Below, one piece after another: positions 51,647 to 61,359 of a stretch of 64,000 nt of DNA. Position 1 is the stretch's first letter; every line of letters starts with the position of its first letter. Below the pieces are notes generated by a model, which made no database searches, was not told the origin of the DNA, and saw only the letters and a program-made list of their open reading frames with translations. Origin of the DNA: Bacillus_BA songklensis (GTDB lineage: Bacteria > Bacillota > Bacilli > Bacillales > Bacillaceae_H); contig NZ_JBHRZT010000068.1 of NCBI RefSeq assembly GCF_042649685.1, positions 62,001-126,000 of the forward strand, in the 5' to 3' direction. The position numbers and the translations under genes are program-made.

Positions 51647-51857
51647 AAGTCCTACTTAATTTTTTAACCTCTGTCACCGGGCCTGCTTCTATTTGCGTCT
51701 TTCTGTTTTTTCACCTTGAACAAGCTTACAAAGGTTCTCGTATAAGCGGCTGACAAGAACCCGTAAGGGAGATTGGCAGCCGCTTATGCGTAAAGAATTT
51801 GACATAAATGTTTTTTATTTATGTCAAATTCTTTATGTGGATTCATATATATATATG
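51647..51857 (+). repeat. 210-bp two-hairpin repeat, copy R3b
   Basis: Same element directly repeated. First stem AAGCGGCTG/CAGCCGCTT; second a perfect 19-bp inverted repeat TAAAGAATTTGACATAAAT with a seven-base loop. GGTTCT..AGAACC can pair alternatively with part of the first stem. Confidence 0.87.
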
Positions 51858-51916
51858 GGTTGCATTAAATTTTTTATATTTGTTATATACGATCACATTT
51901 AAGAAGCTATCCCATT

Positions 51917-52285
51917 CTAGTGATTTGAAATAACTCCCATACCTTCTAATATTGCTTTCGCATCCTTATTTAAATATTCTACGACGTCTTTTCTTAAAAA
52001 TAATGGCGCTTTCTCTTTGATGATCATCTTTATCTGCCTCAATTCAAATTTTGAAGCATAGGAATTTATAGCGCTAATGGTTGCCATTTCTTGTCTTGTA
52101 AATGGTTCATAACCAGAGTTTAATCTATGAGTTAAGAAATCGAGTAATTCTCTCGCATTACCCGTTAAAATATGTTTATTCTCATTTAGGATCGTTAGAT
52201 TCTCTTCAATATATTTCCTTGCAGTAGCAAAATCCAAGTCCTCAACACTTTTGTTAATTTGTGTAATTAATTCTCGAAATGTCAT
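51917..52285 (-). CDS. Hypothetical helical protein (122 aa)
   Basis: Start at ATG 52285 behind GAGGAG. All-helical, charged: TFRELITQINKSVEDLDFAT, EENLTILNENKHILTG, KDVVEYLNKDAKAILEGMGV. Possibly TPR-like in character. No family recognised. Confidence 0.65.
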   Translation of the reverse strand: MTFRELITQINKSVEDLDFATARKYIEENLTILNENKHILTGNARELLDFLTHRLNSGYEPFTRQEMATISAINSYASKFELRQIKMIIKEKAPLFLRKDVVEYLNKDAKAILEGMGVISNH

Positions 52286-52294
52286 AAAGTTCAT

Positions 52295-52686
52295 TCTCCT
52301 CTTAATGCTATCATTTACAAATTATCTTTCCTTTTCTCTTATCTATAATCGGCCAATAATACAGAAAATGAAATCAATACTCAATTAAAGTATAAGACTA
52401 CATGATTAAGAGGATAAGGTCTTTTTATAACGGGGGTGCCTCCATAGCGGGCATTAAATAATTGTACAGTAATTAATTCAGTAAGATCAAACTATTATAT
52501 AGAATCTGTTTGATTACTAGAACAGTTGGAACTTAATAAAGTAAGGAAAATGACATTTTATGTTCGGTATGGACAACTAACTAGATTAATAGAAAATGTG
52601 CTACTTAGCTGGGTATTTAACCGTTACAAATTAGATTGGACAAACATAGTATACTGTACCTTTTATGAAAGGAGTGAATATAAACC
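52295..52686. other. Intergenic stretch
   Basis: About 390 AT-rich bases; one open frame (52526-52768) overlaps the next gene in another frame and looks like a shadow. Nothing else seen. Confidence 0.5.
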
Positions 52687-52950
52687 ATGGGTATTAAAAA
52701 TTTCTGCATTTACGAAGTTAAATCCGTATGTGGATCGTCCGGGGGATATGGAGGCCAATTTCAAATAGGAGATTTAGTCTGTCTTCCATGTCAGATACCT
52801 TGTCCCCTTGTTAAAATTTGCGTTGATTACAATCAAAGATATACTCTTGTTCTAAAGAGAAAATCTGAAGATTGCCAGCTGTGTCCTACAAATGCGAAAA
52901 CACTTCCGGGAAATTTTTCATACTGTGATATTCATAGTTTAGATGGTTAA
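52687..52950 (+). CDS. Cysteine-rich hypothetical protein (87 aa)
   Basis: AAAGGAG lies 12 bases before ATG, slightly far. About nine Cys in 87 residues in pairs (VCLPCQIPC, CQLCP). No signal peptide. Could bind metal. Not recognised. Confidence 0.5.
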   Translation: MGIKNFCIYEVKSVCGSSGGYGGQFQIGDLVCLPCQIPCPLVKICVDYNQRYTLVLKRKSEDCQLCPTNAKTLPGNFSYCDIHSLDG

Positions 52951-53052
52951 CAATCTCAAGAGTAGTTCTCATGTGCTGCCAATCGTACAAATAGCCATTC
53001 ATTTCGTTCGAGTTTAAAGACTGCACAAAATTGTTTGTATACTATATACAAA

Positions 53053-53150
53053 TCTAGTTAACACAATGTTCTTTATCGGCAATTGAAGAGGCCGGGTACC
53101 TTTTGGATACCCAGCCTCTTTTTGTTGACATAACATTCGTTTATTGGAAG
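53053..53150 (+). repeat. A-box, terminator, A-box
   Basis: TTAACACAATGTTCTTTATCGG (53059), hairpin GAGGC.GGGTA/TACCC.GCCTC with TTTTT (53087-53122), then TTGACATAACATTCGTTTATTGGAAGT (53124). The clearest case of the box lying on both sides of a terminator. Confidence 0.6.
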
Positions 53151-53180
53151 TAAAAGTTCAGACAGTCGATTGTCTGAGCC

Positions 53181-53372
53181 TCAAACTCCATGTCGCTGCA
53201 ACAGAGCTATAGCTTCTATCGTGTATTGGGCATTACAATTTGGATAAATGCTTGTCCAGATTCCGTCTTCGTTTCTTCTAGAAGCAAGTTCAACAAGATA
53301 GAGGTTCATCATTGGATGTTCTTTCGGTATTTGAGCATTTGACCATAAAATTAAAGGCCATGTCAACTCCAT
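53181..53372 (-). CDS. Hypothetical ORF or gene 3' fragment (63 aa)
   Basis: MELTWPLILWSNAQIPKEHP, then LYLVELASRRNEDGIWTSIY and IEAIALLQRHGV. The frame is also open and protein-like for 11 codons upstream of the ATG, which has no clear ribosome site, so this is likely the 3' end of a gene. Not recognised. Confidence 0.4.
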   Translation of the reverse strand: MELTWPLILWSNAQIPKEHPMMNLYLVELASRRNEDGIWTSIYPNCNAQYTIEAIALLQRHGV

Positions 53373-53436
53373 TACGTCAAACCAATCCTTATACTTATTT
53401 TCTTTTTAAAAAAATTGAGACCGTTTCATGTATTTT

Positions 53437-53556
53437 TCACTGGTTTGGTAATCTCCTTTTTACTTGGACAAGTTGATCATTGACGTTCAGACGAATGTTC
53501 ATTTCAATCGGTGAAGGCGGGGAGTCTTGCATTTTCACTATTTTTTTCACATCCAT
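53437..53556 (-). pseudogene. pucE: pucE 5' stub (xanthine dehydrogenase 2Fe-2S subunit)
   Basis: Starts at an ATG overlapping the end of pucD'. 39 residues with IEMNIRLNVNDQLVQV, the first strand pair of the ferredoxin-like subunit, then a stop before any of the iron-sulfur Cys. Full length should be about 170. Confidence 0.75.
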
Positions 53557-54942
53557 ACGCTCATCTCCTTCAAACCGACTGTCTTTACGATCTCTTCAGC
53601 TGACACAGGCAAACGACAAACCCAGCATCCCGCTGCATCGCGAATGGCTTTGGCGATAGCAGGAGCCACGGCCACGGCACCGAACGAATAAAGGAAATGC
53701 CCGCCGTTGACGGCATCCGGGGTTGTCGGGAAATGGAAGTTTGTATTGACCACAATTGGATGTTCTTTCGCTAGTTGTTTGTACGTAATGCACGGCCCAC
53801 TTGCTGTCGGGTCTTCTTGATTCCACACTCCCCCCGTTCCAACCCGTAATTGCCTGGAAGAAATGCCGGTAAGCTGCGAAGCCTTTTCCAGAAGCTGCTG
53901 ACGGAATGAGCTCTTCATGCGCTGAACCGCCTGCCACACCATGCTTGTTCCCCTTGATGCGGTGGAAGAACCGGACGGCGGCACTAACGCCGTGTCGCCA
54001 ATCACGATGTTGATGTCTTCGGAAGAACATCCGAGTTCCTCTGTCATAATCCGTTCAATCACAGACAACAGGCCCTGACCGCATTCTTCAAACCCGAATG
54101 CCGCTTTAAACCGGATCTCACTGATTCCCGCCTGTTTTGATGGATTTTGACGGGACATCCTGTCGCAATGACCAGCAGCGCCCCATAAGGCTGAATGTTT
54201 AATTCATCTTTCCCTCCGAAGGAACCCCCCATCGGACTGGATACCACCCGTATATCTGCCTCTGGTACTGCAAGAATACGCGCTAATTGAAAGCGGTCTT
54301 TATAGCCGTGCTGCGTTCCGGCATATACGGTAAGACGGCCGTCTTCTTCCGGTACGATGACACCTCCCTCTGTTTCCATATAAGCATGCATTTGGCGGGG
54401 CAGCTCATATGTTTCTTCCACCACAACCGCACATTGGCCGAATCCTTCTTCCACATTTCCTCTTTGATAACCGGAACGATGCAGCACATTGCCCCCGGGA
54501 TGAAGCTTCGGAGCATCAGGGAAAAGGGCTTTTTTCGGATCATCGACTGCGGGAAGCGGCTCGTAAACGACTTCAATTAACTTTAAGGCTGCTCGGCAAT
54601 TTCCTCTGTTTCGGCCGCTATAGCAGCAATCGCGTCCCCTGTATAGCGAACTCTTTCTTCACAAAGCACCGGCTGGTCCGGAATGACGATTCCGAATCGA
54701 TTCATGCCTGGTATATCCTCATGTGTCACAACTGCCCTTATCCCGGACAGCTTTCTGGCGCGTTCTGTACAAATCGAGAGAATTTTCGCATGAGGATAAG
54801 AGCTTCTTAATATTTTCCCATACAGCATATGAGGAAATGACAAGTCCGTTAAATATTTCAACTCCCCTGTAACTTTCCCAAGGCCATCCGGCCGAACCTG
54901 TTTTTTTCTTTCTGTTAAACGCACATGACCCCCGCCTTTCAA
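53547..54942 (-). pseudogene. pucD: pucD remnant (xanthine dehydrogenase molybdenum subunit)
   Basis: Pieces in three frames: RKKQVRPDGLGKVTGELKY and YPHAKILSI (N-terminus); after a frameshift near 54590, VVVEETYELPRQMHAYMETE, VVSSPMGGSFGGKDE; after a large deletion near 54160, FGFEECGQGLLSVIERIMTE, LVPPSGSSTASRGTSM; and a C-terminus AKAIRDAAGCWVCRLPVSAE. About half of a normal 745-residue subunit remains. Not functional. Confidence 0.9.
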
Positions 54943-54948
54943 ACTCTT

Positions 54949-55191
54949 CTAGTCTACTAGCCTCATAAGCTCAGCCATGATGATATTCGCTGCTGCCCAC
55001 TTTCGATATTCGGCGGAAGCAAACGCATCGGAAACAGGCTGAAACTCCTCGGCGATTCCCCCATAAAGTCTCTGCCAGAGCTCCTTGTCAGGAACAGAGC
55101 CCACAAGCAACTGTTCACACGCCTTCAACCGCTGCGGGCTGTTATCTCCGCCCCCTGCCAGGTAAATCCCGACCAATCGTTTTCGCCTCAC
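54949..55191 (-). pseudogene. pucC: pucC 3' remnant (xanthine dehydrogenase FAD subunit)
   Basis: LAGGGDNSPQRLKACEQLLV then FQPVSDAFASAEYRKWAAAN: the C-terminal domain of the FAD subunit. The FAD-binding N-terminal two thirds are gone; it is joined directly to pucA', so pucB was deleted as well. Confidence 0.75.
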
Positions 55192-55670
55192 ACTGAAACC
55201 GCCTTAGCGATATCCTGTTTTCTATAAAGCTGGATCAATTGCGCCACAATGCTGACGGCGATTTCTTCCGGCCCTTCCGCTCCAAATACGATTAAACGCG
55301 GCTTTGGCTGAAAGCAATGAATATAGAAAGAAGCATCTAACTCTGGAACAAAGGTGATGCCGCTTTTTCGTCTAAAATCCTTCACTTCATTCGGCACCTT
55401 CCCCTGCCATTCCCCGAATGGCCGCTTTCCATCTACAAAAAACAAATAATCTGAAACAGTGAAGTTGTCCGTAAACTTTTTTACCATCATGACCGGTTTT
55501 CCGGCTTCGAGGTATGACTTGAGTGTATACAAATGGCGACGCATCCGAACATCGACCGGTTCCAACAATACATGAATAACGCCATTACATCCTGCCCCCT
55601 GTCCCCATGACAAATCATCATAGCTTCTCATATCAAATGCGATTGTTTCTGTTTTCCCTTCATCCCGCAT
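55188..55670 (-). pseudogene. pucA: pucA remnant (XdhC-type molybdenum cofactor maturation protein)
   Basis: WGQGAGCNGVIHVLLEPVD is the XdhC/CoxI signature; the Rossmann part begins with PKPRLIVFGAEGPEEIA and is cut short. N-terminal and C-terminal parts are missing against about 330 residues expected. Its start at 55670 lacks a good ribosome site. Confidence 0.85.
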
Positions 55671-55820
55671 CTTTGGAGGGTCTTCTCTTTACCTTCTTGG
55701 TTAGATTATGTTACATAACATAACATGCAGTCCATAGATGCGTCAGAAGCCCTAACATTAAAAATTAAAAGATAGATTGGGGAACTAGTGAAAACAAATA
55801 CTTAGTCGACTTAAAACAAA

Positions 55821-55853
55821 CAAAAGCGATTGGAACAAAACCAATCGCTTTTT
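55821..55853. terminator. Terminator hairpin
   Basis: AAAAGCGATTGG pairs with CCAATCGCTTTT around an eight-base loop. On the plus strand a T-run follows. Confidence 0.75.
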
Positions 55854-55892
55854 ATCCTGTTTATATTCCTCTGTTCTGACATCCTGAATAGA

Positions 55893-55957
55893 ATGAAAAG
55901 GTTCTCGTGTAAGCCTTCGACCAGGGCACGTAAGGGAAACGGGCGAAGGCTTATTCA
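55893..55957 (+). repeat. Diverged copy R5 of the two-hairpin repeat
   Basis: GGTTCTCGTGTAAGCCTTCG, then CGTAAGGG, then CGAAGGCTTATTCATAATTC. It follows the middle of R3b base by base, but the stem is AAGCCTTCG/CGAAGGCTT instead of AAGCGGCTG/CAGCCGCTT: both arms changed together. Confidence 0.75.
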
Positions 55958-55961
55958 TAAT

Positions 55962-57329
55962 TCATATATTCACTGGTTTTTCCAGTTGTCCTTTAGGTTC
56001 ATCCTGTACAGATACCTTATCAAAGCTTCCGAATTTTTCTTGTATAAATAAGATAGCGGTAGCGGCTACAATGCTTGGAACGGCAAATGTGATAAAGACT
56101 TTTTGTGGATCAAAACTTGTTGCTAAAAACAAACCTATTAATGTAGGAGCCATAATCGACCCGATCCTGCCCATTCCTATCGCATAGCCAACCCCTGTTG
56201 CTCTTATTTCTTTCGGATAATATTCGGAAATGTAAGGGTTCGCGATATTTTGCGCTCCAACTGTACAAGCTCCTCCTAAAGCAATGAGTATGTATAGAAC
56301 AAATGGATTAGAAGTCAAACCTAATGCGACAAAACACAAGGCTCCTAAGATGTACAAAGACGCCAGGACTTTCTTATGGCCAATTTTATCAGCAAAATAG
56401 CCGCCAATCAGAGCGCCTCCCACTTGCCCTACACATAAAACGAGATTAAACGACAGGCTTGAAGTAAGACCAAATCCAGCTTGTTGCATAATTTTCGGCA
56501 GCCACGTATTAAGACCGTAAACCATAAGAAAACAGCTGAAAACTGAGAGCCAAAACGCAAATGTACTAGCTGCACGTTTGTTTTCAAATAATTTCTTAAT
56601 CGGGGAGCCTTTTGCGCTTTCTTTAGCACTGGCAAATTGATAATCATCTGTTTCCTTATAATTTCCAAAAGGATTGATTTGATTGAGAATGTCGGCTAAT
56701 TTTTTAGCTTGATTTCGAACGATATAAAATGAAAGGGACTCAGGAAATTGTTTTATAAAAAACGGCAATGTCAACAGCGGAATAACTCCGATCCAATACA
56801 AAACTCTCCAACCAAATAAAGGGATAATATACATGCCGATTAAAGAAGCTAAAATGCCGCCTACCGAATACCCGCAATACATGGTAGCAACAATGATTGC
56901 CCTATTTTTTTTCGGTGAATACTCTGTCATTAATGAGATAACATTAGGCATTAAACCTCCCATTCCCAAAGCGGCGATGAAGCGCATGACTGTAAAAAAA
57001 GTAGCATTTGGAGCAAAACCTGCAAGTAAAGTAAAGACACTAAACAAAAACATACAAACAGCTAAAACTTTTTTCCTGCCAATTTTATCTGCAAGAGGCG
57101 CTAACACCAAAGCCCCTACCATCATTCCTACTAAAGAATAACTTCCGATCGCTCCTGCCTGAACGGCCGATAAATTCCAGTCCTCCATCATCCAAGGTAA
57201 GCCTACTCCATACATGGCAATATCATATCCATCGAAAGCGATCGCAAAAAAACACCAGAGATATACCATTAAATGAAAACGATTAAATTTGCTGGCAGCC
57301 ACTACTTCCGAGGCATTAATTGTACGCAA
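55962..57329 (-). CDS. Aromatic acid:H+ symporter (AAHS family MFS)
   Basis: 455 residues, 12 membrane helices. IAFDGYDIAMYGVGLPW carries the DGYD motif of BenK/PcaK-type transporters; the loop motif reads APLADKIGRKKVL and recurs as YFADKIGHKKVL. Start set at TTG 57329 with GGGGGGAA upstream; the earlier ATG would include the ribosome site. Follows the Rieske dioxygenase genes and probably imports their substrate, such as a benzoate-type acid. Close alternatives: niacin or shikimate carriers. Confidence 0.88.
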   Translation of the reverse strand: MRTINASEVVAASKFNRFHLMVYLWCFFAIAFDGYDIAMYGVGLPWMMEDWNLSAVQAGAIGSYSLVGMMVGALVLAPLADKIGRKKVLAVCMFLFSVFTLLAGFAPNATFFTVMRFIAALGMGGLMPNVISLMTEYSPKKNRAIIVATMYCGYSVGGILASLIGMYIIPLFGWRVLYWIGVIPLLTLPFFIKQFPESLSFYIVRNQAKKLADILNQINPFGNYKETDDYQFASAKESAKGSPIKKLFENKRAASTFAFWLSVFSCFLMVYGLNTWLPKIMQQAGFGLTSSLSFNLVLCVGQVGGALIGGYFADKIGHKKVLASLYILGALCFVALGLTSNPFVLYILIALGGACTVGAQNIANPYISEYYPKEIRATGVGYAIGMGRIGSIMAPTLIGLFLATSFDPQKVFITFAVPSIVAATAILFIQEKFGSFDKVSVQDEPKGQLEKPVNI

Positions 57330-57344
57330 TATGATTCCCCCCAT

Positions 57345-57765
57345 TTAAATGTCACAAGTATTTACCTACACTCTTCATTCAATCTGTATCTTTTCTGCCT
57401 ATCATTCAATATTTGTAAGCGTATTCATTTTACTATCTTGAAAATCCAGGGTGGTTCTAATAACCCCTCTTTCTCTCAACCCGGTATTGATGAAACTTCC
57501 TTTTACGTAAGAAGGAATCGACCACCGCATTTTCACCTCCCATATTTGCGGTCCTTCTCTCTTCTGGTTCGAAAACCCTTTCAATTCTACTTTAAATTAA
57601 TCATACGGTCACAGTGTTCCTTATGCAATATCAGCATTCTTCTATGTGGAATAATATATTAAAAATTATGAAAACTTTAAAAATATTTTGTGCTTGGTTT
57701 TAAACGGCGGGTTCCTTTTAAGGGGAATCAAAACGGGTGATTTCCACTTTTGATTCGCCCTCGCT
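57345..57765. other. Intergenic stretch with one hairpin
   Basis: About 420 bases. GAATCAAAA/TTTTGATTC (57726-57758) lies behind the dioxygenase beta gene and may end that transcript, so the transporter may have its own promoter in the AT-rich part 57360-57660. No gene seen. Confidence 0.55.
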
Positions 57766-58293
57766 TCACAAAAACATACTCATATTCATAGTCGTGATCA
57801 CAGTCTGATCCGGATAAATGGTTCGTGAAGCAATTTTCCATTCACCATTTTCTTTTCGGATAATATCGTTCCGTTCTCCAAACATTTGTTCAATATCATG
57901 GGTTGAGCCTCTGCTGCGCTGAAATAGGAAATAACTTCTTACTTTGTATTCATCAGGGTTAGAAGTTCCGTCAATCATAATGTTCGTAATGAAGTGCCGT
58001 TGTCGGGTAGCGGGGTTTTCGACCCATGCAGATTTAGTATAAAGTCTATTCACCCTTGTTGTGAGGGACTTTTTCGTTTCTTCGAAATAAGCCATCTCTT
58101 CGACAATATTCTTGGCCTCTATCCCCCCCTCAACAGTCTCGCGTAAAGGCATTCTGTATATGAGGTCATCCGTTAGCAGTTCCAGCCATTCCTTAAACTT
58201 CCGGTTATCCAATAAATAAGCTTCCTGGTAAAGAAGCTTACTTATTTGGTATTGTAATTCAGGTGTTATTTGATATTGCAATTCAGTGCTCAT
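57766..58293 (-). CDS. Ring-hydroxylating dioxygenase beta subunit
   Basis: 175 residues with the NTF2-like cystatin fold of BenB/NdoC-type subunits: LLYQEAYLLDNRKFKEWLEL, VENPATRQRHFITNI, and a C-terminal WKIASRTIYPDQ. Start overlaps the alpha stop (TAATG), so translation is coupled. Structural partner of the alpha subunit in an a3b3 oxygenase. Confidence 0.93.
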   Translation of the reverse strand: MSTELQYQITPELQYQISKLLYQEAYLLDNRKFKEWLELLTDDLIYRMPLRETVEGGIEAKNIVEEMAYFEETKKSLTTRVNRLYTKSAWVENPATRQRHFITNIMIDGTSNPDEYKVRSYFLFQRSRGSTHDIEQMFGERNDIIRKENGEWKIASRTIYPDQTVITTMNMSMFL

Positions 58294-59642
58294 TACACTT
58301 CCTCCTTTACAAGAAGGTCTTTGGAAATTAATTCTAACCAGTATTCATGCATACTCCTTGATAAGGCATCAATGTAGGTTGTTGGGTAAGCAGCCCCAGG
58401 TCCCGGGAAAGACTGATCGGGCTCGACTCGATTGAATCCCATTAAGTAATTAGAAACACTGTTATAGCTCAACTCTTTATCTCGGGCCATCAAACCCTTA
58501 CTAACCTCAACTATACGCGCCCACGTTTCCGTGTCATCTTGTTCCAATGTTCCGGAAGGCCCAAAAGACCCAAGATAGCCTTTGTATGCTGCCTCTTTGT
58601 ACTCTTCAGGGGCCGCCTTATCAATCATAAACCAGCACCAAACTTCCACTTTATCGGGTCCTAAAGGTCTCCAAAGTCTAAAATTCAAATAGTTATGTAA
58701 ATGTCCCTCCGTTCCATGAATAGGACTTACAAAGGAAAGATTAGGATAAGCCCCTCCCACAAAAACAGTCGTTTTCGATAAGATTTCAAGTTGCTCTGGA
58801 CTTAGATTTCTTTCAAACATCGGCCACATCGATTCAGGCGTTCCTTGAAATGGATTTTTAGATCGGCCTGTAGCTGACGTGATCACATTAATTCCGTGTC
58901 CATTTCCTAAAACGACTTGATGTCCATATCCAGCATAAAGCGGGTCTTCTGGACTGATTCCCATTTCTACGGTGGATCGATGGGTCGTTTGTACATGATA
59001 AGGATCTGCGGCGAAATTTTCGGCTGTCGCTTTCCAATTTGCTTTCGCTACCCAACGCTGGGGAACACCTCTCACTTCCATTCCCCCATCGCCTCTGCCT
59101 AATAAAATATCAAAATACCATTTCATGTCCCCCAAATAATCTTCCAAAGGCATGGCATCCGGATCTAAGTTTCCAAAAATCATCCCTTGATAGATTCCAA
59201 TCTGCGGAATTGGTCGAAGACCCCACTCAGCTTTACACATCTCCTCACCATACACCTTATTCCCTGCAACGATTCCGATCAGATCCCCATCAAGGTTATA
59301 GCTCCATCCATGATAAGGGCATGTAAACGCTTTCTTATTTCCGCGATCTGCGGTACATAATTGTGTACCACGGTGAGTACAGGAATTGAGGTAAGCCTTG
59401 AACTCCCCTTCCTTGTTTTTAACAAGCAATACCGGATCGTTCACCATCCAGCGTGTCACATAGCTTCCCGGCTCCTTTAATTCAGACTCGTGCGCTAGAA
59501 ATTGCCAGGTGCGTCCGAATATCTTTTCCACTTCTAATTCATAGATATCAGGATCCGTTATCACCCATTGAGGGAGTAGTCCTTCCTCCATTTTTTCCTT
59601 TAGCATTTGAAATGTCTCTTCATTTAAGCTATTTTTTCTCAT
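58293..59642 (-). CDS. Rieske ring-hydroxylating dioxygenase alpha subunit
   Basis: Catalytic subunit that adds O2 to an aromatic ring giving a cis-diol. 449 residues. Rieske centre CTHRG..CPYHGW (about residues 88-111); mononuclear iron site AENFAADPYHVQTTHRS (His, His) with the bridging Asp. Closest in style to benzoate/naphthalene-type oxygenases; substrate cannot be fixed. No ferredoxin or reductase gene is next to it, so electrons must come from elsewhere. Confidence 0.93.
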   Translation of the reverse strand: MRKNSLNEETFQMLKEKMEEGLLPQWVITDPDIYELEVEKIFGRTWQFLAHESELKEPGSYVTRWMVNDPVLLVKNKEGEFKAYLNSCTHRGTQLCTADRGNKKAFTCPYHGWSYNLDGDLIGIVAGNKVYGEEMCKAEWGLRPIPQIGIYQGMIFGNLDPDAMPLEDYLGDMKWYFDILLGRGDGGMEVRGVPQRWVAKANWKATAENFAADPYHVQTTHRSTVEMGISPEDPLYAGYGHQVVLGNGHGINVITSATGRSKNPFQGTPESMWPMFERNLSPEQLEILSKTTVFVGGAYPNLSFVSPIHGTEGHLHNYLNFRLWRPLGPDKVEVWCWFMIDKAAPEEYKEAAYKGYLGSFGPSGTLEQDDTETWARIVEVSKGLMARDKELSYNSVSNYLMGFNRVEPDQSFPGPGAAYPTTYIDALSRSMHEYWLELISKDLLVKEEV

Positions 59643-60190
59643 GAATTCTTCCTAACCTCCTTATACTTTAAAACATTCATCTTCATTTTCACCATATTTG
59701 TTGCCCTTGCAGCTTCACTATGAACATAAATCCATTCATGAATCGACTTGTGGTGTAAAACGGATAAATGATTGTCATCGACTCTTCACCTATAAGACCT
59801 TCCCCCAGCCTCCTATCTGACCAAAAACAACTTCAAAGATAACAGAGAAAAAGAACGTGCCATCAGCGGCCAGATTTACTGCCGGGACTATTTGGTAACG
59901 CTTCCATTTATGTGTAAACCATCTCTTCCCGAAATCGAGAAATTCACCCATAAGCATATATATCGGTGATAAAACGTTTTGCTGATATCCCCCCTTGTGA
60001 GGTCAATTCTATTCTTGTTGTTCTACATAAACTCCTATTATGTAACCCCTCTTTGATTCATCTAGTGAATTAATAAATCACTAAATGATTTATTAATTCA
60101 AATATAGATTAATTTTTTAAAATTGTCAAAATATTTTTAGTATAATAAAAAAGTCACTCCTATTTGATTGGAGTGACTAGATATGGATCA
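59643..60190. other. Intergenic region upstream of the dioxygenase genes
   Basis: About 550 bases, AT-rich near 60050-60150. It should hold the dioxygenase promoter and IclR site; no clear palindrome found. A terminator AGTCACTCC/GGAGTGACT with TTTTTT on the minus strand (60149-60178) ends the IclR gene. Confidence 0.6.
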
Positions 60191-60964
60191 TTAAATAATG
60201 TGTCCCATACGCTGGGATACCTTCATTGCCGCTTCTTTAATCTGTTTTATTAACCGCTCTCTTGACTCTCCTTCCATTTTAAAGCTTGGCCCTGAAATGC
60301 CGAGTACCGCAATCACGTTATCTTTTCCGCCATATATCGGGACAGCAATGGCTGTAAAACCAATAAACGTTTCATCTACATCAACAAAAATACCTTCTTT
60401 CCGTATTTCTCGAAGTCGGTGTAAAAACTGCTCCTTATCAACTACCGTGTTAGGTGTATGGGGTTCAAGCGGATAGCGATTCAATAACTCCTCTATAAAA
60501 TCTGCTTGCATATAGGCCAACAACAGGATTCCAAGTGCGCCATTATGTAAAATGCGCCTTCGCCCGATAAAATTACGAGGTTGAAAGCCTTCATCACTAT
60601 CATACCTTAAGAGATACTGAACTGTGTCACCTTGACGAACAGCTAAAATAACAGAATGACCTGTTAACTCATGTAACTCGTGCAAGTAAGGGTCCGCTTC
60701 CCTGCGAATATCCAAGTTTTCCAACACGATTCCGCCATACTCCAAAGATTTATATCCGAGACGGTATCTGTTTTCTTTCTGGTCATATTGAATAAGACCA
60801 TTCCGCTCCATTGTCCAAAGAAGGCGATAGACGGTTGCTTTAGCTAATTTTGTTTTTTCGATAATTTCTTCAATAGATAAATCCGGCCGCTCAAAACTAA
60901 AACAATTCAATATTTGAATGGCACGTTCCACTGCTCTGATCGGTTCTATATTTAATTCCCTCAT
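60191..60964 (-). CDS. IclR family transcriptional regulator
   Basis: 257 residues. N-terminal winged HTH (RAVERAIQILNCFSFERPDLSIEEI, KAKATVYRLLWTM-type pattern) and C-terminal effector domain (GHSVILAVRQGD, FVDVDETFIGFTAIAVPIYG, VLGISGPSF). IclR regulators such as PcaR and PobR control aromatic degradation; lying between the dioxygenase and meta-cleavage genes this one probably does too. Confidence 0.92.
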   Translation of the reverse strand: MRELNIEPIRAVERAIQILNCFSFERPDLSIEEIIEKTKLAKATVYRLLWTMERNGLIQYDQKENRYRLGYKSLEYGGIVLENLDIRREADPYLHELHELTGHSVILAVRQGDTVQYLLRYDSDEGFQPRNFIGRRRILHNGALGILLLAYMQADFIEELLNRYPLEPHTPNTVVDKEQFLHRLREIRKEGIFVDVDETFIGFTAIAVPIYGGKDNVIAVLGISGPSFKMEGESRERLIKQIKEAAMKVSQRMGHII

Positions 60965-61019
60965 CTTTAACCCTCAATTCATTCATATCTTATCAAGTAA
61001 AATAGTCGATAGCCTTTAA

Positions 61020-61230
61020 AAATAGAACTCCAACTTAATTTTTTAACCCCTGTCACCGGTCCTTCTTCTATTTGCGCCTTTCTGTTTTTTCATCTTGAAC
61101 GAGCTTGCAATGGTTCTCGTATAAGCGGCTGACAAGAACCCGTAACGTCGATTGGCAGCCGCTTATGCGTAAATCATTTGCGTGGATGTTTTTTATCCAC
61201 GTCAAATGATTTATGTGAAGTCATATACTT
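61020..61230 (+). repeat. 210-bp two-hairpin repeat, copy R4
   Basis: AACTTAATTTTTTAACCCCTG, TTCTATTTGCGCCTTTCTG, first stem AAGCGGCTG/CAGCCGCTT, second stem TAAATCATTTG.CGTGGAT / ATCCACG.CAAATGATTTA. Compared with R3b the inner part of the second stem changed in both arms and the stem is kept. Confidence 0.85.
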
Positions 61231-61359
61231 TTAAAATTATTTTATAGTACTCGCCAAAAATAATTCAACCTATTTTGAAAATAACAACTTTTCAGGAACC
61301 GGTTTGGATTAAAGACATTTTACATGACCGCTCAGATTTTGCGTGCATATGACGAAAAA

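Noticed and set aside
51437..51857. CRISPR array
   Set aside because: Only two long direct repeats with no spacers between them; the unit recurs singly elsewhere.
52526..52768. 80-aa ORF on the plus strand
   Set aside because: Overlaps the Cys-rich gene in another frame and its start has no ribosome site.
57402..57584. 60-aa ORF on the minus strand
   Set aside because: No ribosome site and no conserved feature; lies in the intergenic region behind the dioxygenase.
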